Part shown: in pieces, positions 1 through 8,604 of the stretch
How positions within the stretch are numbered: position 1 is the stretch's first letter
Layout: every line of letters begins with the position of its first letter
Source of the DNA: Nocardia wallacei
GTDB taxonomy: Bacteria > Actinomycetota > Actinomycetes > Mycobacteriales > Mycobacteriaceae
Length of the DNA stretch: 64,000 nt
Assembly: GCF_029868745.1 (NCBI RefSeq)
Contig: NZ_JARWOP010000238.1
Span: 1-64,000 of the forward strand
Reading direction: 5' to 3'
Notes under the pieces: generated by a model
Databases searched by the model: none
What the model saw: only the letters and a program-made list of their open reading frames with translations
What the model was told of the DNA's origin: nothing
Made by a program: the position numbers and the translations under genes

Positions 1-78
1 CGCCCGTGCCCGACCCGAAACACGTGCCGTCCCGAAAACGTGGGGTTTCCGCGGGGTAGGACAAAATAAGACAGGCCC

Positions 79-99
79 GGACCGATGCAACATCGGTCC
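79..99. repeat. Perfect 9-bp hairpin upstream of the first gene
   Basis: GGACCGATG and CATCGGTCC flank a CAA loop, a perfect stem. It lies 16 bases before the GTG start of the helix-turn-helix gene and has no T-run after it, so an operator or leader hairpin is more likely than a terminator. The 78 bases before it contain a loose direct repeat of CCCGAAAnACGTG and no supportable gene. Confidence 0.5.
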
Positions 100-114
100 T
101 GACCTGCGATCTCT

Positions 115-576
115 GTGGACCTTGGGGGACCTTACTACAACCCTAAAAGCGCAGGTAGAAGCCCTGAAACGCAGGCGGAAGCCCTGGAAAACCTGATCCA
201 GAAGCTACCCGACCCCACAACATCGGCCCCACCGCCTGTGGTGAGAATCAGACCCCGGCGGGCACGGCAACTCGACGCCGATGAAGTCGCGGAGCTGATC
301 ACCGGCTACCAGGCCGGAGCAACCGTGTATGAACTGGCTGCCCGATTCGGTATCGAACGGCGCACAGTCAGCAATATCCTCCACCGACACGAGGTACCGA
401 TGCGCCGCCGCGGGCTGTCCCCCGACCAGGTCGACACCGCCATCCATCTCTACAAGCTCGGCTGGTCACTCGCCCGGGTCGGCAACCATCTCGACGTCAA
501 CCACACCACCGTCCTGACGGCACTTCGTCGGCGCGGAATACCCACGCGGGATCCTCATGGGAGAGCGCGAGTGTAA
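115..576 (+). CDS. Helix-turn-helix protein, recombinase-tail-like
   Basis: The 153-residue protein carries two consecutive resolvase-type helix-turn-helix units. The first is around residues 55-98, with the pattern [19 protein letters not shown] in outline, and the second around 103-140 ([19 protein letters not shown]). The N-terminal 50 residues are proline-rich and not recognisable as a catalytic domain. Proteins like this resemble the DNA-binding tail of serine recombinases and are often left next to mobile elements. A GTG start is the only plausible one in frame, and the ribosome site is weak. It could be a stand-alone DNA-binding regulator or a recombinase remnant. No partner gene is adjacent. 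Confidence 0.6.
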   Translation: MDLGGPYYNPKSAGRSPETQAEALENLIQKLPDPTTSAPPPVVRIRPRRARQLDADEVAELITGYQAGATVYELAARFGIERRTVSNILHRHEVPMRRRGLSPDQVDTAIHLYKLGWSLARVGNHLDVNHTTVLTALRRRGIPTRDPHGRARV

Positions 577-977
577 TCGGTGGCTACGCTATCGCCTCGT
601 AAGGAGAGGTGTTCCGAGACTGCGGCCCGGATGACCGGTCGGTGGCGGATCGTGGCGATGAGCCCCTGGGGTAGAGATGCCATCGGCCGATGGAGCCGGG
701 CTTTATCGAATGAGACGCGGACGGCCCGGCCAGCTCCGATTCATCGCCGTCCGCGGCTGGTTCGACGGCCGCCGGGCCCCGCCGGAGCACGGCGACCGCC
801 GACGAGAAACCAGAACAGGCGGCTGGCCGAACCACCACCAGGCCGACCCGCTACACCGGGCGCTGTCATCGAAACAGATGTAGCGCCGGACTGCCGTGGC
901 GGGAGAGACTTTCGGCGTGACCGGCACTGAGGGGCTGGTACTGCCCCACGACGCGCCGGAGCATCGCTTCATGAGGT
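577..977. other. About 400 bases with no supportable gene
   Basis: Short open frames occur in several phases, for example 677-883 on the plus strand. They are arginine- and proline-rich, lack a ribosome site and match no family I recognise. A short inverted repeat (CCATCGGCCGATGG) is at about 679-692. The stretch may carry the promoter of the 978 gene. Confidence 0.4.
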
Positions 978-2453
978 ATGTCCGTGCACCACATGGCGAG
1001 CATCGGCCGTTGTATCCACTCGTCCCGGCGACGCGGCCCGCTGCGAGTCGGCCTGGATCTGTCGACCCTGGGGGCCGAGCCGCCCGATATCGCCGACTTC
1101 GTATCGGTGCTGCGACGGCGCCCGGAAATCGAGCCCGCGTTCCTCGTATTCGGCGAGCAACACGACGATCTGACCGAACCGTGGAGGCAGCGCCTCGATT
1201 GCGCGATCGTGCATGTCGTGGACTATCACAGCTTCGGCGAACTGGAAAAGATCGCCGACGCGTCGCAGGTCTGGGTGACCACCTACACCGCAGGCGAGCA
1301 GACCTTCGGCGGCTGGTGCCCGTTCTTCGGCGTCTACGCCAACCTCGACGCCCTACAGTCGGCAGAATCCGACCTCACCGAGGAAGACCGCTACCGCGCC
1401 GCAGCGCTGGCGGCCGTGGCCCTCAAACTCGGGCTAGACGTTGTGGTGACCGAGGCGCCGACCGCGGGCCGACCCGAAGTCGCCGACAACGATATCGCCG
1501 CCATGATCACCCCTCCCGACCTGCTACCGATATTCGGTCACTATCTGCGCATGACGGGAAACCTGAGCCTGCGGTACAACCGAACGGGCGTCATCGTCTA
1601 CGACGATCTGCGCGCCGGATCGGTCAGCGGGGTCTACCACATCGGGATCGAGAGCCACATCCCGCATCTTCGCCACCTGATGGTGGCCGCCCTGATGGGC
1701 AGGCACACCGATGTCGTCTCCGACCTCGGCTCGATCTCGGCACGGGCCCAGCGCGCGCTGCGCGCGCTCGACGAGTTGCTGGCCGCACTGTCGACCCACA
1801 ACGGGCCGCACACACCTACCGCCGATACCACCGAGCGGGTCAGCGAGGCATTCGACCGCGAACTGCTCTACCTGACCGCAGTATTCGACACATTCGGCCG
1901 ACTGTTCAGACGGCTGCACGACGGCCGGGGACCGAAGAGGAACGAACCCAAGAGCCTGCACTCTCTGCCCCTAATCACCAGCCACATCGTCGAGAAATAC
2001 GCCGCCGGTGAGATCGTGGACCGGATCGTCGAATACAGAACCTACGCCTACATCACCTCGACACTGCGCAACTACATCCATGAGGCCGTACTGCCGACTG
2101 GGCCGGTACCGAGCCGTGGATACGGCAGCGCTACCACCATCGCCGTAAACCTCGACCTGCTCGACGACGTGAAACTCACCCAGCAACAGGTCGCCAAACT
2201 CGGCGTCTGGAAGGCCAGCACCACGGTCCTGTCGGCCGAACCGACGACCGTCGGCGACTTGGCCACCTTCGCGGTCACCTTGATGACCACGGCGCTCGCC
2301 TACGTCGACACAGTGATCGAATTGATCCTGTTCCACCACCCCACCGACCCCACCGCAGACGCCCACCCACTCCTCGGATGCGCGCCAAAAGACCTCCATA
2401 TACCCGAGCCACGCCCGGACGAATTGCTCATCCGCAGCTACTTCGGCTGGTAA
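978..2453 (+). CDS. Hypothetical protein, 491 aa, unknown function
   Basis: I do not recognise a family. The first 40 residues are basic. Residues about 20-190 read as alternating strands and helices (for example RVGLDLSTLG, EPAFLVFGEQ, LDVVVTEAPT), consistent with an alpha/beta fold that senses or binds a ligand. The rest is mostly helical. No signal peptide, membrane segment or catalytic motif stands out. An internal methionine six codons downstream is an alternative start. The next gene is an SbcD-like phosphoesterase in the same direction after roughly 120 bases, so the two may be co-transcribed, but that does not define a role. Confidence 0.65.
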   Translation: MSVHHMASIGRCIHSSRRRGPLRVGLDLSTLGAEPPDIADFVSVLRRRPEIEPAFLVFGEQHDDLTEPWRQRLDCAIVHVVDYHSFGELEKIADASQVWVTTYTAGEQTFGGWCPFFGVYANLDALQSAESDLTEEDRYRAAALAAVALKLGLDVVVTEAPTAGRPEVADNDIAAMITPPDLLPIFGHYLRMTGNLSLRYNRTGVIVYDDLRAGSVSGVYHIGIESHIPHLRHLMVAALMGRHTDVVSDLGSISARAQRALRALDELLAALSTHNGPHTPTADTTERVSEAFDRELLYLTAVFDTFGRLFRRLHDGRGPKRNEPKSLHSLPLITSHIVEKYAAGEIVDRIVEYRTYAYITSTLRNYIHEAVLPTGPVPSRGYGSATTIAVNLDLLDDVKLTQQQVAKLGVWKASTTVLSAEPTTVGDLATFAVTLMTTALAYVDTVIELILFHHPTDPTADAHPLLGCAPKDLHIPEPRPDELLIRSYFGW

Positions 2454-2579
2454 TCGGAGCAGCGAAACGGCCGGCGCCTGCCGCACGAAGGCCCACCGCT
2501 GGAACTCCTTGCGGGTACCCCTGGGCACTGTGACCCCGGTCCGCGAGAGTTGTCAGTGGCGCGGAATATCCTGTCGCGC

Positions 2580-4082
2580 ATGCGGATCCTGCACACGTCC
2601 GACTGGCATATCGGGTTCCGGATGCGTGGCATGCCCTTGCTGGCCGCTCAGCGGGTCATACTCGTCGGGGAGATCCCAGCACTCGTAGAGGAGTGGGAAG
2701 TCGATCTCGTGGTCGTCGCTGGCGATATATACGACAGAACCGATCCATCTGAGGCCGAGGTTGCTGTGTGTCAGGACGCGTTCGCCGCGATCCGAGCTGC
2801 TGGCGCGCAGCTGCTGATAATAGCAGGTAACCATGACTCACCGATCCGTCTGGGAGCCGGAGCAGTGTTCTCTGCCGCAGGCGGGTTGCACTTGGTGACC
2901 AGCGTGGCCGGCATCGGCAGGCCGGTGTTGTTCGACGACGAGCACGGGTCTGTCGCGGTGTACGGGGTTCCATGTCTGCAGTTCACTGGATCCGCGCTCG
3001 GTTGTGGTGCGGGCCGGTCGCACGCCGATCGCTGGCTTACCGCGATGACGCGAGTGCGTGCGGACCTGGCGGGCCGTCCGGAAGCGCGTTCGGTGGTGGT
3101 CGGTCATGTTCCAGTGGCCGACCCCACCGAACGCGGTCCGGAACGGTTGCGGGTCGGTAGCCGTCACACGGTCCCGGTCGAGGTGTTCGCCGGAATCGAC
3201 TATGTCGCGCTCGGTGACCTACACTGGCCGCACGCGGTCTCCCGCGCGGTCCGCTACTCGGGCTCGCCTCTGCCCTATGTCTACGACTTCGGCCCGCGGC
3301 CCATCGATTTCGACCCGCCGAAATCGGTCTGCATGATCGACCTCGGCGCAGACGGGCTGACCTCGACCACCGAAGTCCCTCTACTCATGCCGTCTGGACT
3401 GGTCCGGGTCGAAGGCACCCTCACCGAGCTCACGGCCGCCACGCGGTCGCTGGACTACGTGCACGCAACGCTGACAGACGCCTTTCGGCCATCCGGGGCA
3501 TGGAAGCAGCTACGCAGGCGGTTCCCGTTCCTGGTTCGCGCGGAATGGGTCGATCCCGTCACCGCGAGCGTGACTCCACTTCATCCTGATGAAGCCGAAC
3601 CACACGCGTCCCTCGCCACAAGCATGCCTGTGACCGGCGAGCTTTGGCGCGGGTTCTACGGCGAAATGGACCAGCCGTGCCTACGCTGCGGCGCGCACCC
3701 TGGACGCCCCTGCTTCCAGATTCGCAGCGCCATCGGCGCCTCGACCATCAACACCTTCCATCGCGAACGCGGACTCGACGCCGCCGAACTGGCTCGGCTC
3801 GGCTATCAACCCTACGAGGTCGACGACCACGGCACCCACCGCCAGCTGTGGCGCACCGAAAGCCAGTGGCCAGTACACCGGGACGGCTGCCACACCCTAC
3901 CGCCGACGCCGGCCGAACGGCCCGGCCTTGCCGAAGGTCGCCCGAACCGTCTTGGGATCTGCGCCGCACCGGGGTGCGCGGCGCCACTGAAACAGCGCCG
4001 CGGTGGCAGACCAGCACTGTACTGCTCCGGCAAATGCCGTGTTCGCGCCCACCGCGCACGCACACCGGTTCCCGCAACGTGA
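2580..4082 (+). CDS. SbcD-like metallophosphoesterase with two C-terminal zinc-finger motifs
   Basis: From the chosen ATG the protein (500 aa) begins MRILHTSDWHIG, the SbcD/Mre11 opening. It keeps the metal ligands of the calcineurin-like fold: D-W-H, GD in VVVAGDIYD, GNHD, the GH of VVGHVPV and GDLHW. That predicts a two-metal DNA nuclease or phosphodiesterase. Unusual for SbcD, the last 150 residues hold a CLRCGAHPGRPC...HRER zinc finger and a CGNR-like CAAPGC...YCSGKCRVRAHR finger, both types found in actinomycete and phage DNA-binding proteins. There is no SbcC/Rad50 ATPase gene next to it. A TTG start ten codons upstream is possible but would displace the domain start. Confidence 0.8.
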   Translation: MRILHTSDWHIGFRMRGMPLLAAQRVILVGEIPALVEEWEVDLVVVAGDIYDRTDPSEAEVAVCQDAFAAIRAAGAQLLIIAGNHDSPIRLGAGAVFSAAGGLHLVTSVAGIGRPVLFDDEHGSVAVYGVPCLQFTGSALGCGAGRSHADRWLTAMTRVRADLAGRPEARSVVVGHVPVADPTERGPERLRVGSRHTVPVEVFAGIDYVALGDLHWPHAVSRAVRYSGSPLPYVYDFGPRPIDFDPPKSVCMIDLGADGLTSTTEVPLLMPSGLVRVEGTLTELTAATRSLDYVHATLTDAFRPSGAWKQLRRRFPFLVRAEWVDPVTASVTPLHPDEAEPHASLATSMPVTGELWRGFYGEMDQPCLRCGAHPGRPCFQIRSAIGASTINTFHRERGLDAAELARLGYQPYEVDDHGTHRQLWRTESQWPVHRDGCHTLPPTPAERPGLAEGRPNRLGICAAPGCAAPLKQRRGGRPALYCSGKCRVRAHRARTPVPAT

Positions 4083-4134
4083 CCAGCACGCGGCTTGAAT
4101 TCGCCAGCGCAAGCAAGTGTGATGGAGTCCATCG

Positions 4135-4749
4135 GTGATGAAAGAACAGCAGTCGACGTCCCTGGCCGCCCTGGTCTGCGAGCAGCTCGACCAGGCGGCG
4201 GCACCGATCCGGAGCACTGGTGCGATGGTGATTTGCGGATTCCCCGCATCAGGCAAGTCCTCGGCCGCGCGGTGGCTCGCCGCGGGGATGGGCGCGGTCG
4301 TGTTGGACAAGGACACACTCGCACCGGCGTTGGAGGAGTCGGTAATGACGCGGCTGACCGGCGATCCGTTCGATCGCGATTCCGACACCTACCGCGAGGT
4401 CGTTGCGCCGGGCATCTACGACAGCCTCATCCGTACCGGCCTGACCGTGGCCACCCACCACCCGGTGGTGCTGGACGCACCGTTCCTGTCGACCATGCGT
4501 GCGGCAGGCGCCGCAGGACTTCCGTTGGGAGTTTTCATGCGACAGCACACCGAAGCTGAGGCGGACCTGCCGGTCGTGACCGTGTGGATAGACTCGCCCA
4601 CCGAACAGGTTCGACAGCGGATGATCGCACGGGGTTCTGCCCGCGACGCACCCAAGTTGGCGGACTGGACTGGGTATCGGTCCGGTGTTCTCGATTCCGG
4701 AGTTCGGGAACTGGCCCGCACAGTGTGCGATCTCGTGATCGAAAACTGA
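4135..4749 (+). CDS. P-loop kinase-like ATPase
   Basis: The 204-residue protein has a clean Walker A motif, GFPASGKSS, near residues 35-43. It is followed by VVLDKDTLAP, VVLDAPFL as a plausible Walker B strand, and VTVWIDSPTEQVRQRMIARG, the lid typical of small zeta-toxin/gluconate-kinase-like P-loop kinases. It most likely phosphorylates a small molecule or nucleic-acid end; the substrate cannot be read from sequence. GGAG lies 7 bases before the GTG start, and an ATG one codon later is equally possible. The gene follows the SbcD-like gene by 52 bases on the same strand, suggesting co-transcription. Confidence 0.75.
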   Translation: MMKEQQSTSLAALVCEQLDQAAAPIRSTGAMVICGFPASGKSSAARWLAAGMGAVVLDKDTLAPALEESVMTRLTGDPFDRDSDTYREVVAPGIYDSLIRTGLTVATHHPVVLDAPFLSTMRAAGAAGLPLGVFMRQHTEAEADLPVVTVWIDSPTEQVRQRMIARGSARDAPKLADWTGYRSGVLDSGVRELARTVCDLVIEN

Positions 4750-4761
4750 ACCGGATTCTGA

Positions 4762-5673
4762 TCAGTACGCCGGGTTGTCACGGTGGAGTAGCGGAAGTAT
4801 CGATCTCATGACCGTGTGGATCTCTCGCGCATGTTCGGGTGATGCTGAGGTCAGCGGTGGCCGGACTAGGGTCGGGAACCCGGGCAGCCGGGTCGACACC
4901 GCGGCTTTGGCGAAGGCGACATCGCTGATGGGTAGTCGTTTACGGGCGTCGGTGTAGCGGTCGAATTCGTGTTGCCGGGCCTGGGCACGCTCGATGTCAC
5001 CGGCCGCCACCGCCGCTGCGACCGCTACCGGCAGCTCCGCGACCGGCCCTCCGGCGCCGGTGACCACCCCGGCCGCCCCGATCTCCGCGATCCGGGCCCC
5101 GATCCGGTCGTCACCGAGATACACCCGGAAGTCGGGGCCGATCTGCTGATACTCGTAGGTCAATGAGCGGTCCTTCCCGGAGTCTTTGATCCCGGTCAGC
5201 TGCGGAAACTCTCCGGCCAGCTGCGCGGCGAGCCGCGGTGGGATTGGTGCCTGGGTGTGGCGTGGGAAGTTGTACAGCAGTGTCGGGCGCAGGCAGTGCG
5301 GCAACACTGCGCGGAAGTAGGCCCCGATCCCGGTTTCGGCAGCCTCGGCGAAGAAGAACGGGTTCATCACCGCCAGCGCATCGGCGAAGTCGCTGGCGTG
5401 GCGCGCCAATTCCACGGCATCACCGACCGCGCATGCACCCACGTGCACGACCAGGACACCGCTCCACCTGCTTCGGCAGTGCTCGGCGACCTGGATCCGC
5501 TCGCGCACCGTCAGACTGGCGAATTCCCCGGTGGTTCCGTTGACCAGGACCGTCTCGACACCCGCAGCCCCAATCAGATCCAGATAGTCGCTCAACGCCG
5601 AAAGATCCAGGTGACCGCCACGTTGGTACGGCGTTACCGTAGCGACAATCGGACAGGAGAAGGATTCGGTCAC
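4762..5673 (-). CDS. Dihydrodipicolinate synthase/N-acetylneuraminate lyase family aldolase
   Basis: The 303-residue TIM barrel keeps the DapA-family signature: GTTGE (pyruvate-carboxylate loop), the catalytic tyrosine in LLYNFP and the Schiff-base lysine in GIKDSGKD. It should condense pyruvate, or an analogue, with an aldehyde, or run the reverse cleavage. A true DapA is possible, but isolation from lysine genes and its position beside accessory genes favour a sugar-acid or specialised aldolase. The GTG start chosen has GGAGG nine bases upstream; a longer frame would begin at 5706. The gene is convergent with the kinase at 4749, only 12 bases apart, and lies 86 bases downstream of the methyltransferase on the same strand. 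Confidence 0.85.
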   Translation of the reverse strand: MTESFSCPIVATVTPYQRGGHLDLSALSDYLDLIGAAGVETVLVNGTTGEFASLTVRERIQVAEHCRSRWSGVLVVHVGACAVGDAVELARHASDFADALAVMNPFFFAEAAETGIGAYFRAVLPHCLRPTLLYNFPRHTQAPIPPRLAAQLAGEFPQLTGIKDSGKDRSLTYEYQQIGPDFRVYLGDDRIGARIAEIGAAGVVTGAGGPVAELPVAVAAAVAAGDIERAQARQHEFDRYTDARKRLPISDVAFAKAAVSTRLPGFPTLVRPPLTSASPEHAREIHTVMRSILPLLHRDNPAY

Positions 5674-5759
5674 GGCCCCCAGCCTCCCACGCTCTCCGCA
5701 GCGCATCGTGCGGACGAGAGGCTCGGCGAACGCCTCGGGACGTACGCCGTGCGGAGCAT

Positions 5760-6533
5760 CTACTGTGCGCGGGGTGCGATGAGGTGGAAGAACCGTGCGG
5801 TATGGGTGTACGGAGCGCGGTGGGACAAGGTGAGTTCCAGCCGCTCGAGCTTGCTGTAGAAATCCGGGTCGGACTTGCGGGAGTCGTCGACGATGAGGTC
5901 GCAGACACAGCGGATGCCGTACCTCCCGATAACGCTCAGCTCCGCCGTGCGCAGGTCCGCCGCGACCCGGTCGGCATAGCAGGCGTGAGTTCTGGTGTCG
6001 TACGCGCCGCTGTACCGGGTGGGGCTATCCAGCAGCCACAGTGCTTCGTCCAGATCCAGGCCACGCACCGCACTCAGCAGTGGGTCGGTGTCAGCGTTGG
6101 GTGCTATCAGCGACAGCACCCCAGCCGGCCGAAGCTGGTCCGCCAGCATGGTTGCGGTGCGTTCCCTCTCCGGAAGGTACTGAAGCACGTTATGCAGTAG
6201 CACGACATCGAAGCCGTCGGTGCCCAGCGTGGCGCCGAGGGAGTCGATATCGGCCGGGTATGTGGTGATGTGGTCGCGGACGCCACGCTCGGAGGCGATC
6301 GTGTTCGCTTCGGCGAGGGACTGGGGTGAGGGGTCGGCGATGGTGACGTGGTGTCCGCGTCGAGCGAGTTCAACCGCTTCCACACCATTGCCACCACCGA
6401 CATCGAGGATCTCCAGTCCTCGCTCGGCGGGCAGGTGCCGGACAAGGTTCGCCATCGCCACCGTGTACCGCAGCCTGCCCCATGGGCTGGCCTGCCATTG
6501 CTGGAACTCGCCCAACTTGTCGTCGAACATCAT
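5760..6533 (-). CDS. SAM-dependent class I methyltransferase (CmoM-like)
   Basis: The 257-residue protein carries the class I SAM-binding motifs: LEILDVGGGNGVEAVEL (motif I, about residues 41-57), VTIADPSPQSL (motif II) and FDVVLLHNVLQYL (motif IV). The opening, FQQWQASPWGRLRYTVAMANL, resembles SmtA/CmoM-type methyltransferases that act on carboxyl or nucleotide substrates. The real acceptor is unknown. AAGGAG sits eight bases before the double ATG, supporting this start. It is divergent from the HIT gene across 112 bases, which must contain both promoters, and is followed by the DapA-family gene, so the two may form a small operon. Confidence 0.8.
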   Translation of the reverse strand: MMFDDKLGEFQQWQASPWGRLRYTVAMANLVRHLPAERGLEILDVGGGNGVEAVELARRGHHVTIADPSPQSLAEANTIASERGVRDHITTYPADIDSLGATLGTDGFDVVLLHNVLQYLPERERTATMLADQLRPAGVLSLIAPNADTDPLLSAVRGLDLDEALWLLDSPTRYSGAYDTRTHACYADRVAADLRTAELSVIGRYGIRCVCDLIVDDSRKSDPDFYSKLERLELTLSHRAPYTHTARFFHLIAPRAQ

Positions 6534-6645
6534 TGATTCAGCTCCTTCTGCTCACCGCGACCACCCCGATCAGGCGGCACCGCGCCGCGTAATTATCGTG
6601 CCGTTCCGGCGCCTTCGTGAGCAGGATCGGCGCAGAATCGTTGTC

Positions 6646-7149
6646 ATGGAACGCATCTCGTTCGACATCGACGACTATGAACGGCGGGTTCGCTCGAAAC
6701 CGTGCTTCATCTGCGCCATCGTCGCGGGACAGCACGACTCGAAGCTTGAGCAGATCGTTGCTGAGGACGATGAGAACATCGCGTTCCTGTCCCGGTATCC
6801 GACCCTGCCCGGCTACGTGCTCGTTTCGCCGAAACATCACCATGAGCATGTGGTTGACGACCTGGACGAAGACGAATATCTGCGACTGATGAGAATGGTT
6901 CGCCGCGTTGGGAGAGCACTGCAAACGGTGGTCCCCACCGAACGGCTATATATCGCCAGTCTCGGCAGCCAACAGGGCAACGCTCACCTCCACTGGCACG
7001 TTGCCGCCCTACCACCTGGAGTGCCCTACCGCGAACAGCAATTCCATGCCCTGATGGCGGAAAACGGAATACTGTCCTGGTCTCTGGAGCAGGCAGTCGA
7101 ACTCGCCGGCCTCATCCGCGCCGCCTTGGCTGCCGACGGCACGAACTGA
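6646..7149 (+). CDS. HIT-family nucleotide hydrolase/transferase
   Basis: The 167-residue protein begins with a CFIC pair typical of HIT zinc-binding forms. It has LPGYVLVSPKHH in the middle and ends the core with the histidine triad HLHWHV, the nucleophilic His being the middle one of the H-x-H-x-H set. Members hydrolyse nucleoside phosphoramidates, adenylated molecules or dinucleoside polyphosphates. The start is the ATG before ERISFDIDDYE; a longer upstream frame exists but overlaps the divergent methyltransferase and has no family similarity. The gene stands alone in its direction. Confidence 0.88.
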   Translation: MERISFDIDDYERRVRSKPCFICAIVAGQHDSKLEQIVAEDDENIAFLSRYPTLPGYVLVSPKHHHEHVVDDLDEDEYLRLMRMVRRVGRALQTVVPTERLYIASLGSQQGNAHLHWHVAALPPGVPYREQQFHALMAENGILSWSLEQAVELAGLIRAALAADGTN

Positions 7150-7280
7150 ACCACCATGCGTCGAAGAATTCATATCCGCAGGTAGCTGAGTAACCGCCAA
7201 GTGTAGGACCAATCCCTAAATTGTTTTCCGATGGACTCGCGAAAAATATTGCTGTGGAAATCTTTTCGCTGAATTACCTA

Positions 7281-7307
7281 TTGATGGTCTCCGGGCGCAC
7301 ATATAGC
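7281..7307 (+). promoter_or_regulatory. Possible promoter for the 7387 gene
   Basis: TTGATG and TATAGC are separated by 15 bases. The spacing is short for a sigma-70 promoter, so this is weak. The region from 7150 to 7330 is visibly AT-richer than its surroundings. Confidence 0.3.
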
Positions 7308-7330
7308 GTCGTATCCGCCAGAATTGAGAC

Positions 7331-7363
7331 GCCCCGGCTGGTGGGCCAACACCAGACCGGGGC
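7331..7363 (+). promoter_or_regulatory. 13-bp GC-rich leader hairpin before the 7387 gene
   Basis: GCCCCGGCTGGTG pairs with CACCAGACCGGGGC around a GGCCAA loop with one bulged A. The hairpin ends just before the ribosome site (GAGAAAGGG) of the next gene, so it could control translation or act as an attenuator. It is seen directly; its function is inference. Confidence 0.5.
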
Positions 7364-7386
7364 AGGTACGGAGAAAGGGCTCCGCA

Positions 7387-7746
7387 ATGCAAAGTGTAAT
7401 CATCTCGGTCGGGTCCGAGGTCGAAGTCGAGGCACCATACGACCGCCGTTTCCACGACGCGGCGGACGAACTCGGTGGCACACCCACCTCGGATGGTGAA
7501 GCGTGGCGCTTCTCCCGCAACGACGAAGAACGTGTCCGCCAACTATGCAGCACAATCTTCGGAGAAGACCAGGGCACGACCCCGGCGACGGACCAGCCGC
7601 TCGACCGCTCCGAAGTCGGCACCAGCGAGGCTTCGGAACTGCCTGTTGTGAGCACCCATCAACGGCGGGCGGACCTGCTCGACCGTCTCGACATGCTGCT
7701 CGACGAGGTCGCTGAGGTACATACCGCCCTGCAAGCGCTGAAGTAG
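7387..7746 (+). CDS. Small hypothetical protein with LGG...WRF motif
   Basis: The 119-residue protein has an N-terminal half (VEAPYDRRFHDAADELGGTP...AWRFSRNDEERVRQLC..IFG) that resembles a small domain I associate with plasmid and conjugative-element proteins, where a basic or acidic patch precedes LGG-W-F and a DE-RV helix. The middle is low complexity and the C-terminal 35 residues form an amphipathic, coiled-coil-like helix (RRADLLDRLDMLLDEVAEVHTALQAL). The start is the ATG behind GAGAAAGGG. The function is unknown; a DNA- or partner-binding accessory protein is the best guess. Confidence 0.65.
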   Translation: MQSVIISVGSEVEVEAPYDRRFHDAADELGGTPTSDGEAWRFSRNDEERVRQLCSTIFGEDQGTTPATDQPLDRSEVGTSEASELPVVSTHQRRADLLDRLDMLLDEVAEVHTALQALK

Positions 7747-7770
7747 GGGCTGGCCTGCCACACAGAAATC

Positions 7771-7825
7771 AGAGGGCTTCGACCGGTGGCCGATCAATCC
7801 ACCGGCCATCGGTCGTCGGCTCTCT
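7771..7825. terminator. Stem-loop between convergent genes
   Basis: AGAGGGCTTCGACCGGTGG pairs with CCACCGG...CGGTCG...GCTCTCT, giving an extended, slightly bulged stem around a nine-base loop. It lies between the 7746 stop and the end of the minus-strand heptose operon at 7903, where a bidirectional terminator is expected. There is no strong T-tract, as is usual in actinomycetes. Confidence 0.6.
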
Positions 7826-7902
7826 TCTGATGCTTCGTGTTCTTGCTGCTGCTCGGTTGAACGCTCCGGTTTGCATTTGGCAGCAGGTCTACGGTGGCTC
7901 GT

Positions 7903-8604
7903 TCAGGCGGACAGCTCTTCCAGCCGATATCGGGTCCATTCGATGGCGGCACCGCCGCATCGTTCGAATGCCGCGCAGTTGTCGGCGCGGTCGTCGATCA
8001 GAAGCGCCTCGCCGAAGGAGAGCCCTGCGGTGGTCAGCCAGGAGCCGAAGAAGGCTTCAGGGTCTTCGGATTTCAGTACGCCGGTGTCGCTCGAGCTGAT
8101 GATGTCGTCGAATACGGCGGCAGCCTCTTTCAGCGTCTCCGTGCCTGATGGTTGTTCGTTATGACTGGACGTGACGGCGTGAAAGGTGCTGGTGAACGCG
8201 TCGATATTGTCGGTCGCCAGGACAACGGTCGAGTGGTACCGGGCGTCACGCAGTGCTCGGAGAAGCGACTGGTTTACGGGCATGTGGGCGATGTCGTGTG
8301 CGAGTTGCGTCAGGAGCTGGTCAACATCGAGGCCCGAGTGCGTGGCAGCGAGGTTGGTGAGGATGTCGCGGGAGCTGCGCTTTCCGCACATCCATTCGCG
8401 GCCCTCCCGATTGCCTGTCGTGAACAGCCGGTCCAGTTCTCGATTCAGAACAGCGTAAAGGGAGTGATCCGGATCGTCGGTAATGCTGTGCCAGAACGGT
8501 TTCCGGCACAGCACTCCGTGCCAATCGCAGAAGACGACGCGAGGAGGGTCCGCACTTCGCATAACGTCTGCGATGGTCTTGATCGCCGGGTGGGCGAGGG
8601 TCAC
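7903..8604 (-). CDS. HAD-superfamily hydrolase with DxH nucleophile motif
   Basis: Read from the GTG that overlaps the upstream stop (GTGA), the protein is 233 residues. Motif I is VVFCDWHGVLC, so the usual second aspartate of DxD is a histidine. A motif II-like VVLATDN, a lysine before the C-terminal third and motif IV LLIDDRADNC follow, giving a full HAD core with a helical cap. Phosphatase activity on a phosphorylated intermediate is expected. As the last gene of the heptose operon it is the only candidate for the heptose bisphosphate phosphatase step (GmhB role), although it lacks the GmhB DRDGT and zinc-loop signature, so another phosphorylated intermediate is possible. Confidence 0.75.
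   Translation of the reverse strand: MTLAHPAIKTIADVMRSADPPRVVFCDWHGVLCRKPFWHSITDDPDHSLYAVLNRELDRLFTTGNREGREWMCGKRSSRDILTNLAATHSGLDVDQLLTQLAHDIAHMPVNQSLLRALRDARYHSTVVLATDNIDAFTSTFHAVTSSHNEQPSGTETLKEAAAVFDDIISSSDTGVLKSEDPEAFFGSWLTTAGLSFGEALLIDDRADNCAAFERCGGAAIEWTRYRLEELSA

Noticed and set aside
677-883. 68-codon plus-strand ORF between the first two genes
   Set aside because: No ribosome site or recognisable features; likely chance.
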